64,000 nt of DNA from Marinobacter daqiaonensis (GTDB taxonomy: Bacteria > Pseudomonadota > Gammaproteobacteria > Pseudomonadales > Oleiphilaceae): assembly GCF_900115285.1 (NCBI RefSeq), contig NZ_FOYW01000001.1, positions 2,577,272-2,641,271 on the forward strand, given 5' to 3'. Positions 1 through 9,402 of this stretch are shown in pieces. The position numbers were made by a program, and so were the translations under genes. The stretch's first letter is position 1. Every line of letters starts with the position of its first letter. Under the pieces are notes generated by a model. The model was not told the DNA's origin and did no database searches. It worked only from the letters and a program-made list of their open reading frames with translations.

Positions 1-2
1 AA

Positions 3-2603
3 CGTCACCTGGGCTGGTCCGCCAAGGCCCGTGAGATCACCTTCAACCCTTTTTCCTTCAGTGTCGGGATCGACCGGCTGGAAGCCACCGATGACGGCGG
101 ACTTACGGTGATGTCGGTGCGTCAGGCCGATCTGAACCTTGGCCTGTTCCAGCTTGTGAAAGGGACGCTCCATCTCCAGCAACTGACCCTCGACGATCCT
201 TACCTTCGACTGGACCTGAGGGCTGATGGTCAGGTGAATGTTCTGGAAGACTGGCGTAGCCACAGCGCGTCCAGGGAGAACGGCACGCCCGAAGAAACCG
301 GGTACAGCGTGTTCCTGGGGGAGACCACTGTCAACAATGGAAGGGTCCTGGTACGGGACTTTAGCGAAACCGGCGAGCAGGATGAGCCCAGGGAGTTCCG
401 GATTGAACCCCTGGGCCTGACCCTGAATGACGTCGCCACCTGGGCGCAGGAAGACCCGGGCGATTACTCGCTGCGCGCGGTCATGGGGGATCAGGTGATC
501 GAGTGGGAAGGCACCCTGGGCCTGGCTCCGGTCTGGTCCAATGGCCGGATGTCCCTCAGCAATGTGAGCGGCGACACGCTCCGGGCTCTGGTTGAACCAT
601 GGTTCCCCTACCGCATTGGCGCTGGTCGCCTGTCCGCCACCACCGCTTTTCAGTTTGCCTATGATGACCAGGGTGTGGCCCTGGCGACCCGTGAAGGCCA
701 GGTGTCGGCCGAGGATGTCGAGCTCGCCACGAGGGGGGACAGCAGCACGGTCCTCGCTCGCGCCGGAACCCTCGACCTGGAGGCCGTTGCCTTCAACCTT
801 GACGGCCCGGAGCTGGTGATTTCGGTGGTGAACGGCGCACAGCTCGAGCTGATGGCGACGGTGGATGCGGAGGGGGCGTTTAATCTCACGGCGCCCTTTC
901 AGCCGGGCGCCGGAAGCAAATCGTCCCCGTCGACCCCGAACCCCGACGACTATGGCCTGAGGTGGTCCGTTGGCACCGTGAATCTCGGGGACAGTGTGAT
1001 CGACTGGCGGGATAATCGTCCCGACACGCCGGTTACCGCAAGTTTCCGGGACGTTAACCTGACCCTCGGAGCCATGACCGAACGTCTTGAGGAGCCGGTC
1101 ACCTACCAGCTGACTGCCACCCTCGCCAGGGGCGGTGCCTTCTCTGCCAATGGCCAGTTCACGCTGTCGCCTCTGACGTTCGAGGGGGGCGTCAACCTTG
1201 ACCAGGTGGTGCTGCCCCCCTTTAACGGTTACCTGCAGGAAATCAGTCGCCTCGACGTGCAGGAGGGCATTGTAAGTCTGTCTGGCAACGTCGATATCGA
1301 TGTCCAGGACGACCCCCTGACGGGCACCTTCAGCGGGCGTGGCAGCATCAGCCAGTTCAACGCCCGCCTGCAGAATAGCGAAGAGCCGCTGGTGAGCTGG
1401 CGGGAACTGCGGCTGGATCCCATCGAGTACAATTTCGCCCCTGCCCGCCTGGAGCTGGGCACGGTGGTGATTTCCGAGCCAGAGCTGAATATTGTCAACC
1501 GCCGCGACGCGGGCCATAACCTGGGCCAGGTTATGCGCTCCGGCGAAAGCCGGTCGGATGGCTCCGGAACAGCGCCGGACACGGCTGAGGATAGGCCCGA
1601 AATGATCTTCCGACTGCGTCAGCTGGAGTTGGAGAGCGCGGAACTTCATTATACCGACCAGACCCTGAGCCCCACCTTTACCACCCGCGTACACAATCTG
1701 CAGGCTGTCGTATCCGGGCTCAGCAATGTGACCCCCCAGGAAGGGCGGTTTACCCTCAATGGCCGAGTGAGTGATAACGCGACTCTTCAGGCGAACGGAA
1801 CCATTGCCACCCTGGGCACCGATGAACCCGCAGAGCTGGATCTGAAGCTGGCGGATCTGTCGATGCCGGTGGTCAATCCCTATTTCGTCCGGTACCTGGG
1901 TTACCGTGTCGACGGTGGACGCCTCGCTGTGGATGCCACCTATCGCCTGGAGGGCACGGTCATTGAGGGAACCAACACGGTCCGGCTTGACCGGCTGGAA
2001 CTGGGTGAGCAGGTTGGTAGCGGGCCGGCAGGTAATGCCCCGGTCCGCCTTGGCCTGGCCCTGCTGCGCGACGACGACGGCCGCATCCGGCTTGATATCC
2101 CGGTCAGCGGCAACCTGGCCGACCCGCAATTCGAGCTGGGACCAGTGATCATGCGCACGTTCCGCAGTCTGGTGGTGAAGGCTGCGACGTCGCCCTTCAC
2201 CCTCCTGGGGGCTGCGGTGGATCTCGCCGGATTCTCGCCGGAGGAGCTCGGTGGCGTGGCCTTCCTGCCGGGGGAGACGACCATGGAACTGGGCGAATAC
2301 ACCAAGATGGAAACCCTGGCGAAGGCGTTGAAATCCCGTGAACGGCTGATACTTTCCATCCGTGGCATCGCGGTGGAATCCATCGACCTGCCGGAACTGA
2401 AAGCCACCCTTCAGGATGAGGAGTCGCTGCCGGACAGAGCCCTCGCGAGCCTCGCCTCGCAACGGGGCAAAACCCTCCGGCGTCTGCTGATGGACGAGTA
2501 CGATGTGCCCGGCGATCAGATTTTCCTCCGGGATCCACAGGTGGTTCCCGGAGAAGAGTCGGCCGGGAAAGTGACCATAGAGTTCGAACTGGAGGCACGA
2601 TGA
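3..2603 (+). CDS. DUF748 / AsmA-like protein, 5' end outside the window
   Basis: The reading frame is open to the left edge, so the first part of the protein is missing; about 866 residues are visible. It is rich in beta-strand-like alternation and carries repeated AsmA/DUF748-type segments, for example QADLNLGLFQLVKGTLHL near the visible start and the typical DUF748 block around LDLKLADLSMPVVNPYFVRY. The last 110 residues resemble the OmpA-like tail found in this family. Family members are large envelope proteins of the AsmA/YhdP group, linked to outer-membrane lipid homeostasis; a precise role cannot be assigned. The stop codon overlaps the start of yfbR (ATGA), so the two genes are probably cotranscribed. 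Confidence 0.85.
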   Translation, partial: RHLGWSAKAREITFNPFSFSVGIDRLEATDDGGLTVMSVRQADLNLGLFQLVKGTLHLQQLTLDDPYLRLDLRADGQVNVLEDWRSHSASRENGTPEETGYSVFLGETTVNNGRVLVRDFSETGEQDEPREFRIEPLGLTLNDVATWAQEDPGDYSLRAVMGDQVIEWEGTLGLAPVWSNGRMSLSNVSGDTLRALVEPWFPYRIGAGRLSATTAFQFAYDDQGVALATREGQVSAEDVELATRGDSSTVLARAGTLDLEAVAFNLDGPELVISVVNGAQLELMATVDAEGAFNLTAPFQPGAGSKSSPSTPNPDDYGLRWSVGTVNLGDSVIDWRDNRPDTPVTASFRDVNLTLGAMTERLEEPVTYQLTATLARGGAFSANGQFTLSPLTFEGGVNLDQVVLPPFNGYLQEISRLDVQEGIVSLSGNVDIDVQDDPLTGTFSGRGSISQFNARLQNSEEPLVSWRELRLDPIEYNFAPARLELGTVVISEPELNIVNRRDAGHNLGQVMRSGESRSDGSGTAPDTAEDRPEMIFRLRQLELESAELHYTDQTLSPTFTTRVHNLQAVVSGLSNVTPQEGRFTLNGRVSDNATLQANGTIATLGTDEPAELDLKLADLSMPVVNPYFVRYLGYRVDGGRLAVDATYRLEGTVIEGTNTVRLDRLELGEQVGSGPAGNAPVRLGLALLRDDDGRIRLDIPVSGNLADPQFELGPVIMRTFRSLVVKAATSPFTLLGAAVDLAGFSPEELGGVAFLPGETTMELGEYTKMETLAKALKSRERLILSIRGIAVESIDLPELKATLQDEESLPDRALASLASQRGKTLRRLLMDEYDVPGDQIFLRDPQVVPGEESAGKVTIEFELEAR

Positions 2604-3199
2604 AACCGCCCGTCTTCAGTCACTTCTTTGCCTATATCGGACGCCTGAGGTGGATTCGCCGCTGGGGTCTCATGCGCAATGCCATCGAGGAAAATGTCGC
2701 CACCCACTCCTGGGAGGTGGCGACCCTGGCCCATGCCCTGGCCGTGATCCGAAATCGTCATTTCGGAGGTACCGTCAACCCGGAGGCGGTAGCCACCTCG
2801 GCCCTCTACCACGACGCTACCGAGGTCATCACAGGGGATATGCCCACTCCCGTGAAATATCATTCGGCGGTGATGCGGGAAGCGTTCAGCGACATTGAAC
2901 ACAAGGCAGCGGACGAATTGCTGGCGCTGCTGCCAGCGGATCTGCAGCAGGATTTCGCACCTTACATACAGGAATCGCTCTGGACCGGGGAGGTCAGGGA
3001 GCTGGTGAAGGCTGCCGACCGCCTGTCGGCCCTGCTCAAGTGTGAGGCGGAAATTCAGGCCGGCAATCGGGAATTCGAACCGGCGGCCCAGCAGATCCGC
3101 CAGCGTCTGCGGGATGAGAATCTGCCGGAGGTGATCTTCTTCCTGGAGGTATTCGCTCCGAGTTACAGCCGTCCCCTGGATCATCTGCTCGGTGACTGA
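2600..3199 (+). CDS. yfbR: 5'-deoxynucleotidase YfbR (HD domain)
   Basis: This 199-residue protein matches the full length of YfbR, a cytoplasmic metal-dependent phosphohydrolase that removes phosphate from deoxyribonucleoside 5'-monophosphates. Visible landmarks are the N-terminal FSHFFAYIGRLRWIRRW, the first metal histidine in ATHSWEVATLAHAL, the HD pair in ALYHDATEVITGDMPTP, and the late aspartate in LVKAADRLSALLKC. The start ATG overlaps the upstream stop codon by four bases, which indicates translational coupling. The coding sequence ends about 60 bases before an inverted-repeat element. Assignment is confident; only the substrate range is inferred from the family. Confidence 0.93.
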   Translation: MKPPVFSHFFAYIGRLRWIRRWGLMRNAIEENVATHSWEVATLAHALAVIRNRHFGGTVNPEAVATSALYHDATEVITGDMPTPVKYHSAVMREAFSDIEHKAADELLALLPADLQQDFAPYIQESLWTGEVRELVKAADRLSALLKCEAEIQAGNREFEPAAQQIRQRLRDENLPEVIFFLEVFAPSYSRPLDHLLGD

Positions 3200-3260
3200 A
3201 TTCCGCGCTCGGCCTCGGCCCCCTTCCTTTCCTGGCGGGCACCTGGGGTCTGGCGGGACG

Positions 3261-3530
3261 CTAGTGTCCCGACCGGTTAATTCGCTGACCTATTGCTTGC
3301 CGCTGGCGACTCTGGCCAAGGCGTCAGTCCGCAGGTGTGGTGGTTCCACATCAAGGGCTGACAACACAGGTCCAGAGTCGCCAGCGGCAAGCCCTCCGGG
3401 AGCCCCTGAAAGCCTTGAGAGCTGTGTTGCGGCGCCTCGATTTGAAACCACCAAACCTTCGACACCACGCCTTGCTCTCAAGGCTTTCAGGGGCTCAGTA
3501 GGTCAGCGAATTAACCGGCCGAGACACTAG
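3261..3530. repeat. MITE-like inverted-repeat element, copy 1
   Basis: A 270-base non-coding element is bounded by 32-base terminal inverted repeats at 3261-3292 and 3499-3530 that differ at only two positions; both outer ends read CTAG. Inside are two further stems. TTGCCGCTGGCGACTCTGG (about 3297-3315) pairs with the copy at about 3372-3390, and a perfect 22-base stem pairs 3400-3421 with 3474-3495. The whole can fold as a two-arm cruciform. It encodes nothing recognisable and has no transposase. The right end overlaps the stop codon of the neighbouring diguanylate cyclase. A shorter diverged copy lies at 30224-30347. Confidence 0.8.
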
Positions 3531-4633
3531 CCCATCACCACCTGGTTGCGGCCACTGTTCTTGGCCTGGTAGAGGGCCTCATCCGCTCGCTTGAAGTTAT
3601 TTTCGACGGTTTCGCCGGGCTGATGGATGGCCACACCCTGGGATACGGTCACCCGGTAGCTTTCGGGCAGCTCATCGAAACGCAATGCCGACACGGCGCG
3701 GCGAATGCGCTCGGCGGCGGGAATGGCATGGTCGGGAGCGGTATCGGGAAAGATCAGCAGGAATTCCTCACCGCCGATACGTCCAACATAATCGCCCCTG
3801 CGGATGGTGGCCTCAATGGTGCGACTGACCTTGCGCAGGATTTCGTCACCGGCCTGGTGACCGAAAGTGTCGTTGATTTTCTTGAAATGGTCGATATCCA
3901 GCACGCTGATGCCCAGGGCTTTGGTCCCTTCCGTCTGGCGATCACTGCGGGCCACTTCCTTCTCGAACTGTTCCATCACAGTGCGTCGGTTGGGAAGGCT
4001 GGTGAGTGGGTCGCGGGTCGCCAGCTCCACCAGCTCAAGATTGGCATGCTTCAGCTCCCGGTTGCGCATGCTCAGCTCGGACCGCAGCTGGGATATGAAA
4101 CTGCCCAGGTAGGCAAGAATCGACAGCACCGAGGCGTAGGCGAACAGGGTTACGGCCTCCAGCGGCCAGTAGACCCGGTCCGGGGCCTGCCAGGTAAGAA
4201 TGAGCACCAGCACCAGGTACCCCAGCCAGAACAGCCAGGCAATGGTGAACATCTGGCGACGATTCAGCGCCAGTGCACCGAACAGCAGGCCACCCGTAGC
4301 CAGTAGCAGGAACAGGATGCGGCCCTGAGGCAGCGCCACAAAATACATCACGTAAAGCGAGGGAATTACGGGGAGGGTAATCTGGGCCATGGTCATGCTG
4401 GGATCACGAAACCGCAGATTGATGCCAAACTGAAGAATAAGCACCATGAGGGTGCTGATAAGGACGCTGCTGGCAAAAAACACCAGGACCGGCGCCAGGG
4501 GAAGAAAACCGCCAAGGTAGAGTCCGGCAACCGCCAATCCGGTACAACCATGATTGGCGAACCCCCACAGCATCCGCTTCAGACGAAGGGATTGGGCCCG
4601 CTGAATCCTTTGTTCAATGGTTTCTGCCGACAT
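3527..4633 (-). CDS. membrane diguanylate cyclase (GGDEF)
   Basis: A 368-residue protein with about six hydrophobic segments over residues 25-180, a short coiled coil (RSELSMRNRELKHANLELVE) and a C-terminal GGDEF domain. The catalytic motif is intact (RIGGEEFLLIFP), DPLTSLPNRR opens the domain, and an I-site RRGD sits five residues before GGEEF, so it should make cyclic di-GMP and be feedback-inhibited. The membrane part resembles MASE-type sensors, but I cannot name the subtype. The protein ends VVMG, and its TAG stop is part of the CTAG that terminates the inverted-repeat element at 3530, so the native 3' end may have been altered by the insertion. Confidence 0.9.
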   Translation of the reverse strand: MSAETIEQRIQRAQSLRLKRMLWGFANHGCTGLAVAGLYLGGFLPLAPVLVFFASSVLISTLMVLILQFGINLRFRDPSMTMAQITLPVIPSLYVMYFVALPQGRILFLLLATGGLLFGALALNRRQMFTIAWLFWLGYLVLVLILTWQAPDRVYWPLEAVTLFAYASVLSILAYLGSFISQLRSELSMRNRELKHANLELVELATRDPLTSLPNRRTVMEQFEKEVARSDRQTEGTKALGISVLDIDHFKKINDTFGHQAGDEILRKVSRTIEATIRRGDYVGRIGGEEFLLIFPDTAPDHAIPAAERIRRAVSALRFDELPESYRVTVSQGVAIHQPGETVENNFKRADEALYQAKNSGRNQVVMG

Positions 4634-4943
4634 GTCCTCACTGACCCTGGCTCGAACGATTTTTATACGATTGTTTTAAAGTGCGCCAAGATTATCACGA
4701 TTTCTGTCAAAGACGAGGTCGTCCCATTACAAATACCGCCTCAAACCCTGCAGACCCATTAATTTGGGGAAAGATGGAAAGCCCGCGGAGCGGCAAGTAT
4801 CAGGAGTCCGTCTGAGCGTGGCAGACCCAGACAGGTCTGGTGGCTGAAAACACCCGTAACACCCGTAGGGCCCTGTTGTCATGGGAACAGGATCCTATGT
4901 CCATCGACCAGAGCAATGAAACGGAACTGAGGTAAAACTATTG
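4634..4943. other. 310-base intergenic region
   Basis: This stretch separates the divergent diguanylate cyclase and efflux genes and must hold both promoters. The first 60 bases are AT-rich (around ttttatacgattgttttaaa), a plausible core promoter area. No convincing ORF, RNA gene or operator was found. Confidence 0.4.
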
Positions 4944-6041
4944 ATGTATAACGAAGGCACAAGAACCCCCGTTTGCCGGGCGCTCGGGCTCCTGGTGCTT
5001 TCTCTTGTTTCAGCGGTTGCCATGGCCCAGGAACATCCTGGCGTCCAGTTGGCGCCCGTGGAGGAACGCCTGGTGCTCGAGGAGACGAGGCTCAATGGCA
5101 CGGTCAACGCCTTGCGCGCGTCCCGCTTGTCGGCTGCAGTGGCGGGACTTGTGGAGAAGGTCGCCGTAGAGATTGGCGACACCGTGTCACCGGGAGATCT
5201 TGTGATCGCCCTGGACGATGAGCGGGCCGAGCACGAGCTGGCCAGCGCCCGGGCCCGGCGGCAGGAAGCGGAAGCCAACCTGGACGATGCCCGGCGCCGG
5301 CTTTCGGAAGCACAGTCCGTGGGAGCTGGCAGGAACATAGCTGCCACCGAGATCCGCTCCCGGGCCTCCGCTGTGGAGTCCGCCGAGGCGGCTCTGGCGC
5401 GGACCCAGGCAGATGTCAGGCGCTTTCGTACCGCCCTGGAGAAACATCGGGTTACCGCGCCCTTCTCAGGTGTGGTGAGCGCCCGCAGCCGGGATCTGGG
5501 TGAGTGGGTGACGCCGGGAGACGAGCTTTTGACCCTGGTGGACCAGAGCAATCTGCGCCTGGACTTCTCCGTGGCACAGGAATTCTATTACGCCCTTTCC
5601 GGCGACAGTGAGCTGCTACTGGTCTCCGGGCCCGGCGGAAGCGAGCCCGTCCCCCTGGCAATAAACACCGTCGTCCCCGTTACCGACCCCGTCTCGCGCA
5701 CATTCCTGTTGAGGGCGACAGCACCGGAGAAAGTGGAGCTCATGCCGGGCATGTCCGTTGTCGCCCTGTTGCGGGTCAGCACCGGTGAGCGGGGTCTTAC
5801 TGTGCCGAGGGACGCCATCAACCGCTATCCGGAAGGCCGGGTCACTGTCTGGGTGGCAAAACCGGCGGAGGGCCAGGGGCTCTATACCGTTTCCGAGCAC
5901 AGGGTAAAAACCGGAGGCGGTTTTGATCAATGGGTGGAAATCCTGGAAGGGGTTTCGGCGGGCGACCGGGTGGTCTCCCGGGGCAATGAGGCTCTCAACG
6001 AAGGCATGACGGTGAAGATTTCCGAGCGGGAGGCCCGCTGA
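4944..6041 (+). CDS. RND efflux periplasmic adaptor (membrane fusion protein)
   Basis: A 365-residue adaptor with an N-terminal hydrophobic signal segment (CRALGLLVLSLVSAVAMA) followed by the biotinyl-lipoyl half motif (GLVEKVAVEIGDTVSPGDLV), a coiled-coil hairpin rich in A, E and R (about residues 90-145), the second lipoyl half (VTAPFSGVVSARSRDLGEWV) and a beta-barrel region (LMPGMSVVALLRV). This order is diagnostic of HlyD/AcrA-type adaptors that bridge an inner-membrane RND pump to an outer-membrane channel. ATG 4944 is chosen over the TTG immediately before it. The stop overlaps the start of the RND gene (TGATG), so the two are translationally coupled. No outer-membrane factor gene follows. 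Confidence 0.9.
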   Translation: MYNEGTRTPVCRALGLLVLSLVSAVAMAQEHPGVQLAPVEERLVLEETRLNGTVNALRASRLSAAVAGLVEKVAVEIGDTVSPGDLVIALDDERAEHELASARARRQEAEANLDDARRRLSEAQSVGAGRNIAATEIRSRASAVESAEAALARTQADVRRFRTALEKHRVTAPFSGVVSARSRDLGEWVTPGDELLTLVDQSNLRLDFSVAQEFYYALSGDSELLLVSGPGGSEPVPLAINTVVPVTDPVSRTFLLRATAPEKVELMPGMSVVALLRVSTGERGLTVPRDAINRYPEGRVTVWVAKPAEGQGLYTVSEHRVKTGGGFDQWVEILEGVSAGDRVVSRGNEALNEGMTVKISEREAR

Positions 6042-9000
6042 TGTTCGCAGCCGTTATCCGCCACGGCACCCTGGTCATGGTGGTCACGCTCATCATTGCC
6101 ATCCTCGGCGCTGCCGCGGCCCTTCGGATACCGGTGCAGATGATCCCCGACCTGGAGGTCCGCACGATCACGGTGGAAACCCAGTGGCCCGGCGCCACAC
6201 CCCAGGATATCGAGAAAGAAATCCTGATCGAGCAGGAGCGTTTCCTGCGCAATGTGCCCAACCTCGGCCGGATGACGGCCACGGCTTCTTCCGGCAGCGC
6301 GGAGATCGAGCTGGAATTTCCCTTCGGTGTCGACATCACCGAAACCCTGATCCAGGTGAACAATGCCCTCAGCCAGGTACCGGACTATCCGCGCAATGTG
6401 GATGAACCGCGCATCGTGGCTACCTCCTTCTCCTCCAACGCCTTCATGTATTTCCGGATTGCCACTCTTCCTGACAATCCCCGGGAGCTGGACATCCAGT
6501 TGATGCGGGATTTCGTGGAGGACCGGGTTCGGCCCCGTATGGAAAGCGTCCCCGGGGTATCGGAAGTCACCGTCGGCGGCGGTGCCCGACGTCAGATGCA
6601 GGTATTGGTGAATGAATCCCGGCTGGCCCAGCGCGGTCTGACCCTGGTGGATGTGCGCGACGCCATGGTTGCCCGTAACCAGGACGTTTCCGGCGGACAG
6701 ATCGAGGCGGGCAAGCGTCGTTATCTGCTCCGTACGGTAGGCCGCTTTGACAGTGTGGAATCCCTGGAGGCCATGGTGGTGGTGCGCCGGGGTGACAGTG
6801 TCATTCGCCTGGGGGATGTGGCCACGGTTCGCCAGGGTCAGTCCCGGGTCACCGAGCGCTCCCTGATCAATGGCAAGCTGACCATCGGCCTGCAGGTGCG
6901 ACGGGAACTGGGCTCCAACGTCATCGCCACCAAGGAGGCGATGCTGGAGGAAGTGGATGCCATCAACCGGGAACTGCTGGAACCCGCCGGCCTGGAGCTG
7001 TCACTGACCGCGGACGACGCCCGTTACGTGGAGGCGTCCGTGGCCAATGTCTGGACCAACCTGGGTATCGGCGCGGTGTTTGCCACCCTGGTGATGTTCC
7101 TGTTCCTACGCTCCGGCAAGGCCACCTTCGTCGGCGTGATGGGCATTCCACTGTGCGCCATCGCGGCCTTTATCGGCCTGATGATCTCCGGGCGGACCAT
7201 CAACGTCATTTCCCTCGCCGGTATTGCCTTCGCCATCGGCATGACCGTGGACAACAGCATAGTGGTGCTTGAGAACATCGAGCGGCACCGGCGCATGGGC
7301 CTGGACCGGTTCGACTCGGCGGTTAGGGGAGTGCAGGAGGTCTGGCCGGCGGTATTGGCGTCCACCACAACCACCATCCTGGTATTCCTGCCCATCCTGT
7401 TCATCGAGGAGGAAGCGGGACAGCTCTATTCCGATGTGGCCATTGCCATATCCTCTGCCATTTTCGCCTCCATGCTGGTGGCGGTCGCCCTGATTCCCAC
7501 GCTCAGCGCCCGCCTGGATTTCGGGAAGCGCTCGGAGGCCACCGACGAACAGGGCAATGTGGTCTCTGGTGGCTGGCTCAGTGGGGTCATGACGCTGGTG
7601 ACCTGGCTGGTGCGGCGGCCCCTGCGCCGTTTGGTGGTCATTGTCGCCACCATTGGCGTCAGTGCCTGGATCATCCTGGTGCTGACGCCTCCTGCGGAAT
7701 ACCTTCCGGAGGGGGAGGAAGCGAAAACCTTCGCCTCCATGAGTGCACCGCCGGGCTACAACCTGGAGGAAATGAGTGCCATTGCCCGACAGGTGGAGGA
7801 TCACTTCCTGCCCCACGTCAACGCCGATGGCGAGGCCTACGCCGCCGGGGAAACCCGGGTGCCGCCGATCGCCTACCTGAACATGCAGGTGTCCCAGACC
7901 GGCATCCGGATCATCTCGGAGACCCTCGATCCGACCCATATTGAAGCGCTGATGGACGAGATCACCCGCTTCTACCGGCAGTTCCCGGGTATGCGGGCCT
8001 TTGCCGCCAAGGGCTCGATCATTTCCAGCAACGATGGGGGCACCCGCAGTATCAACCTGGATATCTCAGGGCCGGACCTGGTGTCCATATACAACGCGGC
8101 CAACGCCGCCTACCGGCGGGCCCAGGAGATTTTCGACGATCCCCGCATCCAGAGTCAGCCCTCAACCCTGACCCTGGCCCAGCCGCTGATCGAGGTGCGC
8201 CCCGACTGGGACCGGGCCGCCGAGCTCGGACTCGGCACCGAGGCCATCGGCTTCACCGTATCGGCCCTGACCGAAGGCGCCTTTGTGGATGAGTTCTTCC
8301 TGGGTGACGACAAGATCGATATCTACGTCTATGGCAGCGAGGGTCGGGACACGGAACTCTCCCGCCTGCCGGATCTGATGATTCGCGCTCCCAGCGGGAC
8401 CACACTGCCCCTTTCAACCCTGGCCACCATCGAGGAAACCGTCGACACCAGCATCGTTCGCCGGGTGGATGGGCGCCGGACGGTGACCCTCAATGTGATT
8501 CCGCCGGACGATGTCGCCCTGGAGACCGGGGTGCAGCGGGTGAAATCAGAGCTACTCCAGCATCTGCGGGACACGGGGCAGATACCCACCAGTGTGGGTG
8601 TGGATATCTCCGGTGCCAGCGACCAGCTCAACGCCACCCGGGACGCGCTCAGCGGCAATTTCATCATTGCCCTGGCCATCGTCTATCTGCTGCTGGTGGC
8701 CATCTTCGCTCACTGGGGTTACCCGCTGCTGATCATGACCGCCATTCCCCTGGGGGTGGCGGGCGGTATCGTCGGCCTGGTGCTGATGAATGTGGTGGGC
8801 GGGTTGCTGCCGATGATCGGCCTGCAACCGCTACGGCAGCCGTTCGACATGATTTCCATGCTTGGTTTCCTGATCCTGATGGGCACCGTGGTCAACAACC
8901 CGATCCTGGTGGTGGAGCAGGCCCGTCAGAACCTGAAGGCGAAGGGCGTCGACGCGGTGGAGGCGGTTGTGACGGCTGTCCGGACCCGGCTGCGTCCCAT

Positions 9001-9190
9001 TGCCATGACCACCCTGACCACTATTTGCGGCCTGTCGCCCCTGGTATTCCTGCCGGGGGAGGGTACTGAGCTGTACAGGGGCGTTGGGGCTATTGTGCTG
9101 TTTGGTCTGGTGGGGGCCGCTACGGTGACGGTGACCTTTTTGCCTGCTCTCACCGTGTTTGTCTTGAGGTTTCGGCGCCAGGAAGGGTGA
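6041..9190 (+). CDS. RND-family inner-membrane efflux transporter
   Basis: A 1049-residue protein of full AcrB-type length: one N-terminal membrane segment, a large periplasmic loop, a block of membrane segments at about residues 335-540, a second large loop and a C-terminal membrane block. Recognisable blocks are IPVQMIPDLEVRTITVETQW and QDIEKEILIEQE near the start and RLRPIAMTTLTTICGLSPL near the end. The TM4 proton-relay motif reads MTVDNSIVVLENIE, keeping one of the two AcrB aspartates. The TM10 position of the AcrB lysine reads VVNNPILVVEQA, with Asn instead of Lys. It works with the coupled upstream adaptor; substrate unknown. Confidence 0.9.
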   Translation: MFAAVIRHGTLVMVVTLIIAILGAAAALRIPVQMIPDLEVRTITVETQWPGATPQDIEKEILIEQERFLRNVPNLGRMTATASSGSAEIELEFPFGVDITETLIQVNNALSQVPDYPRNVDEPRIVATSFSSNAFMYFRIATLPDNPRELDIQLMRDFVEDRVRPRMESVPGVSEVTVGGGARRQMQVLVNESRLAQRGLTLVDVRDAMVARNQDVSGGQIEAGKRRYLLRTVGRFDSVESLEAMVVVRRGDSVIRLGDVATVRQGQSRVTERSLINGKLTIGLQVRRELGSNVIATKEAMLEEVDAINRELLEPAGLELSLTADDARYVEASVANVWTNLGIGAVFATLVMFLFLRSGKATFVGVMGIPLCAIAAFIGLMISGRTINVISLAGIAFAIGMTVDNSIVVLENIERHRRMGLDRFDSAVRGVQEVWPAVLASTTTTILVFLPILFIEEEAGQLYSDVAIAISSAIFASMLVAVALIPTLSARLDFGKRSEATDEQGNVVSGGWLSGVMTLVTWLVRRPLRRLVVIVATIGVSAWIILVLTPPAEYLPEGEEAKTFASMSAPPGYNLEEMSAIARQVEDHFLPHVNADGEAYAAGETRVPPIAYLNMQVSQTGIRIISETLDPTHIEALMDEITRFYRQFPGMRAFAAKGSIISSNDGGTRSINLDISGPDLVSIYNAANAAYRRAQEIFDDPRIQSQPSTLTLAQPLIEVRPDWDRAAELGLGTEAIGFTVSALTEGAFVDEFFLGDDKIDIYVYGSEGRDTELSRLPDLMIRAPSGTTLPLSTLATIEETVDTSIVRRVDGRRTVTLNVIPPDDVALETGVQRVKSELLQHLRDTGQIPTSVGVDISGASDQLNATRDALSGNFIIALAIVYLLLVAIFAHWGYPLLIMTAIPLGVAGGIVGLVLMNVVGGLLPMIGLQPLRQPFDMISMLGFLILMGTVVNNPILVVEQARQNLKAKGVDAVEAVVTAVRTRLRPIAMTTLTTICGLSPLVFLPGEGTELYRGVGAIVLFGLVGAATVTVTFLPALTVFVLRFRRQEG

Positions 9191-9216
9191 TTTTATTGCC
9201 GCCGGACTTGGGAGGT

Positions 9217-9311
9217 GAGGCGGAGCCGGGGGTTCGTTTCTTCCGGGCAATCGAAAACTCGCTACGCTCAGACAACGATTCCCTACAGAAACGAACCCCC
9301 GGCTCCGCCTC
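9217..9311. repeat. 24-base perfect inverted repeat between convergent genes
   Basis: Bases 9217-9240 and 9288-9311 are perfect reverse complements (core GGCGGAGCCGGGGGTTCG), separated by a 47-base loop. The structure lies between the convergent RND and nirD genes, where it may act as a transcription barrier for both, although no T-run follows either arm. It may instead be a copy of a dispersed palindromic repeat; only one copy was noticed here. Confidence 0.7.
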
Positions 9312-9402
9312 CGGCCGGGCTGGCCGGAAGACCTCCCAGAAGAATCTGCAATCAGCTCGGCGCGGATCTTTCTGATCTGCAGACAGAGACGATATTTCGG
9401 GA

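Noticed and set aside
9217..9311. Classical intrinsic terminator for the RND gene or nirD
   Set aside because: The stem is strong but neither side has a T-run, and the loop of 47 bases is too long; listed as a repeat instead.
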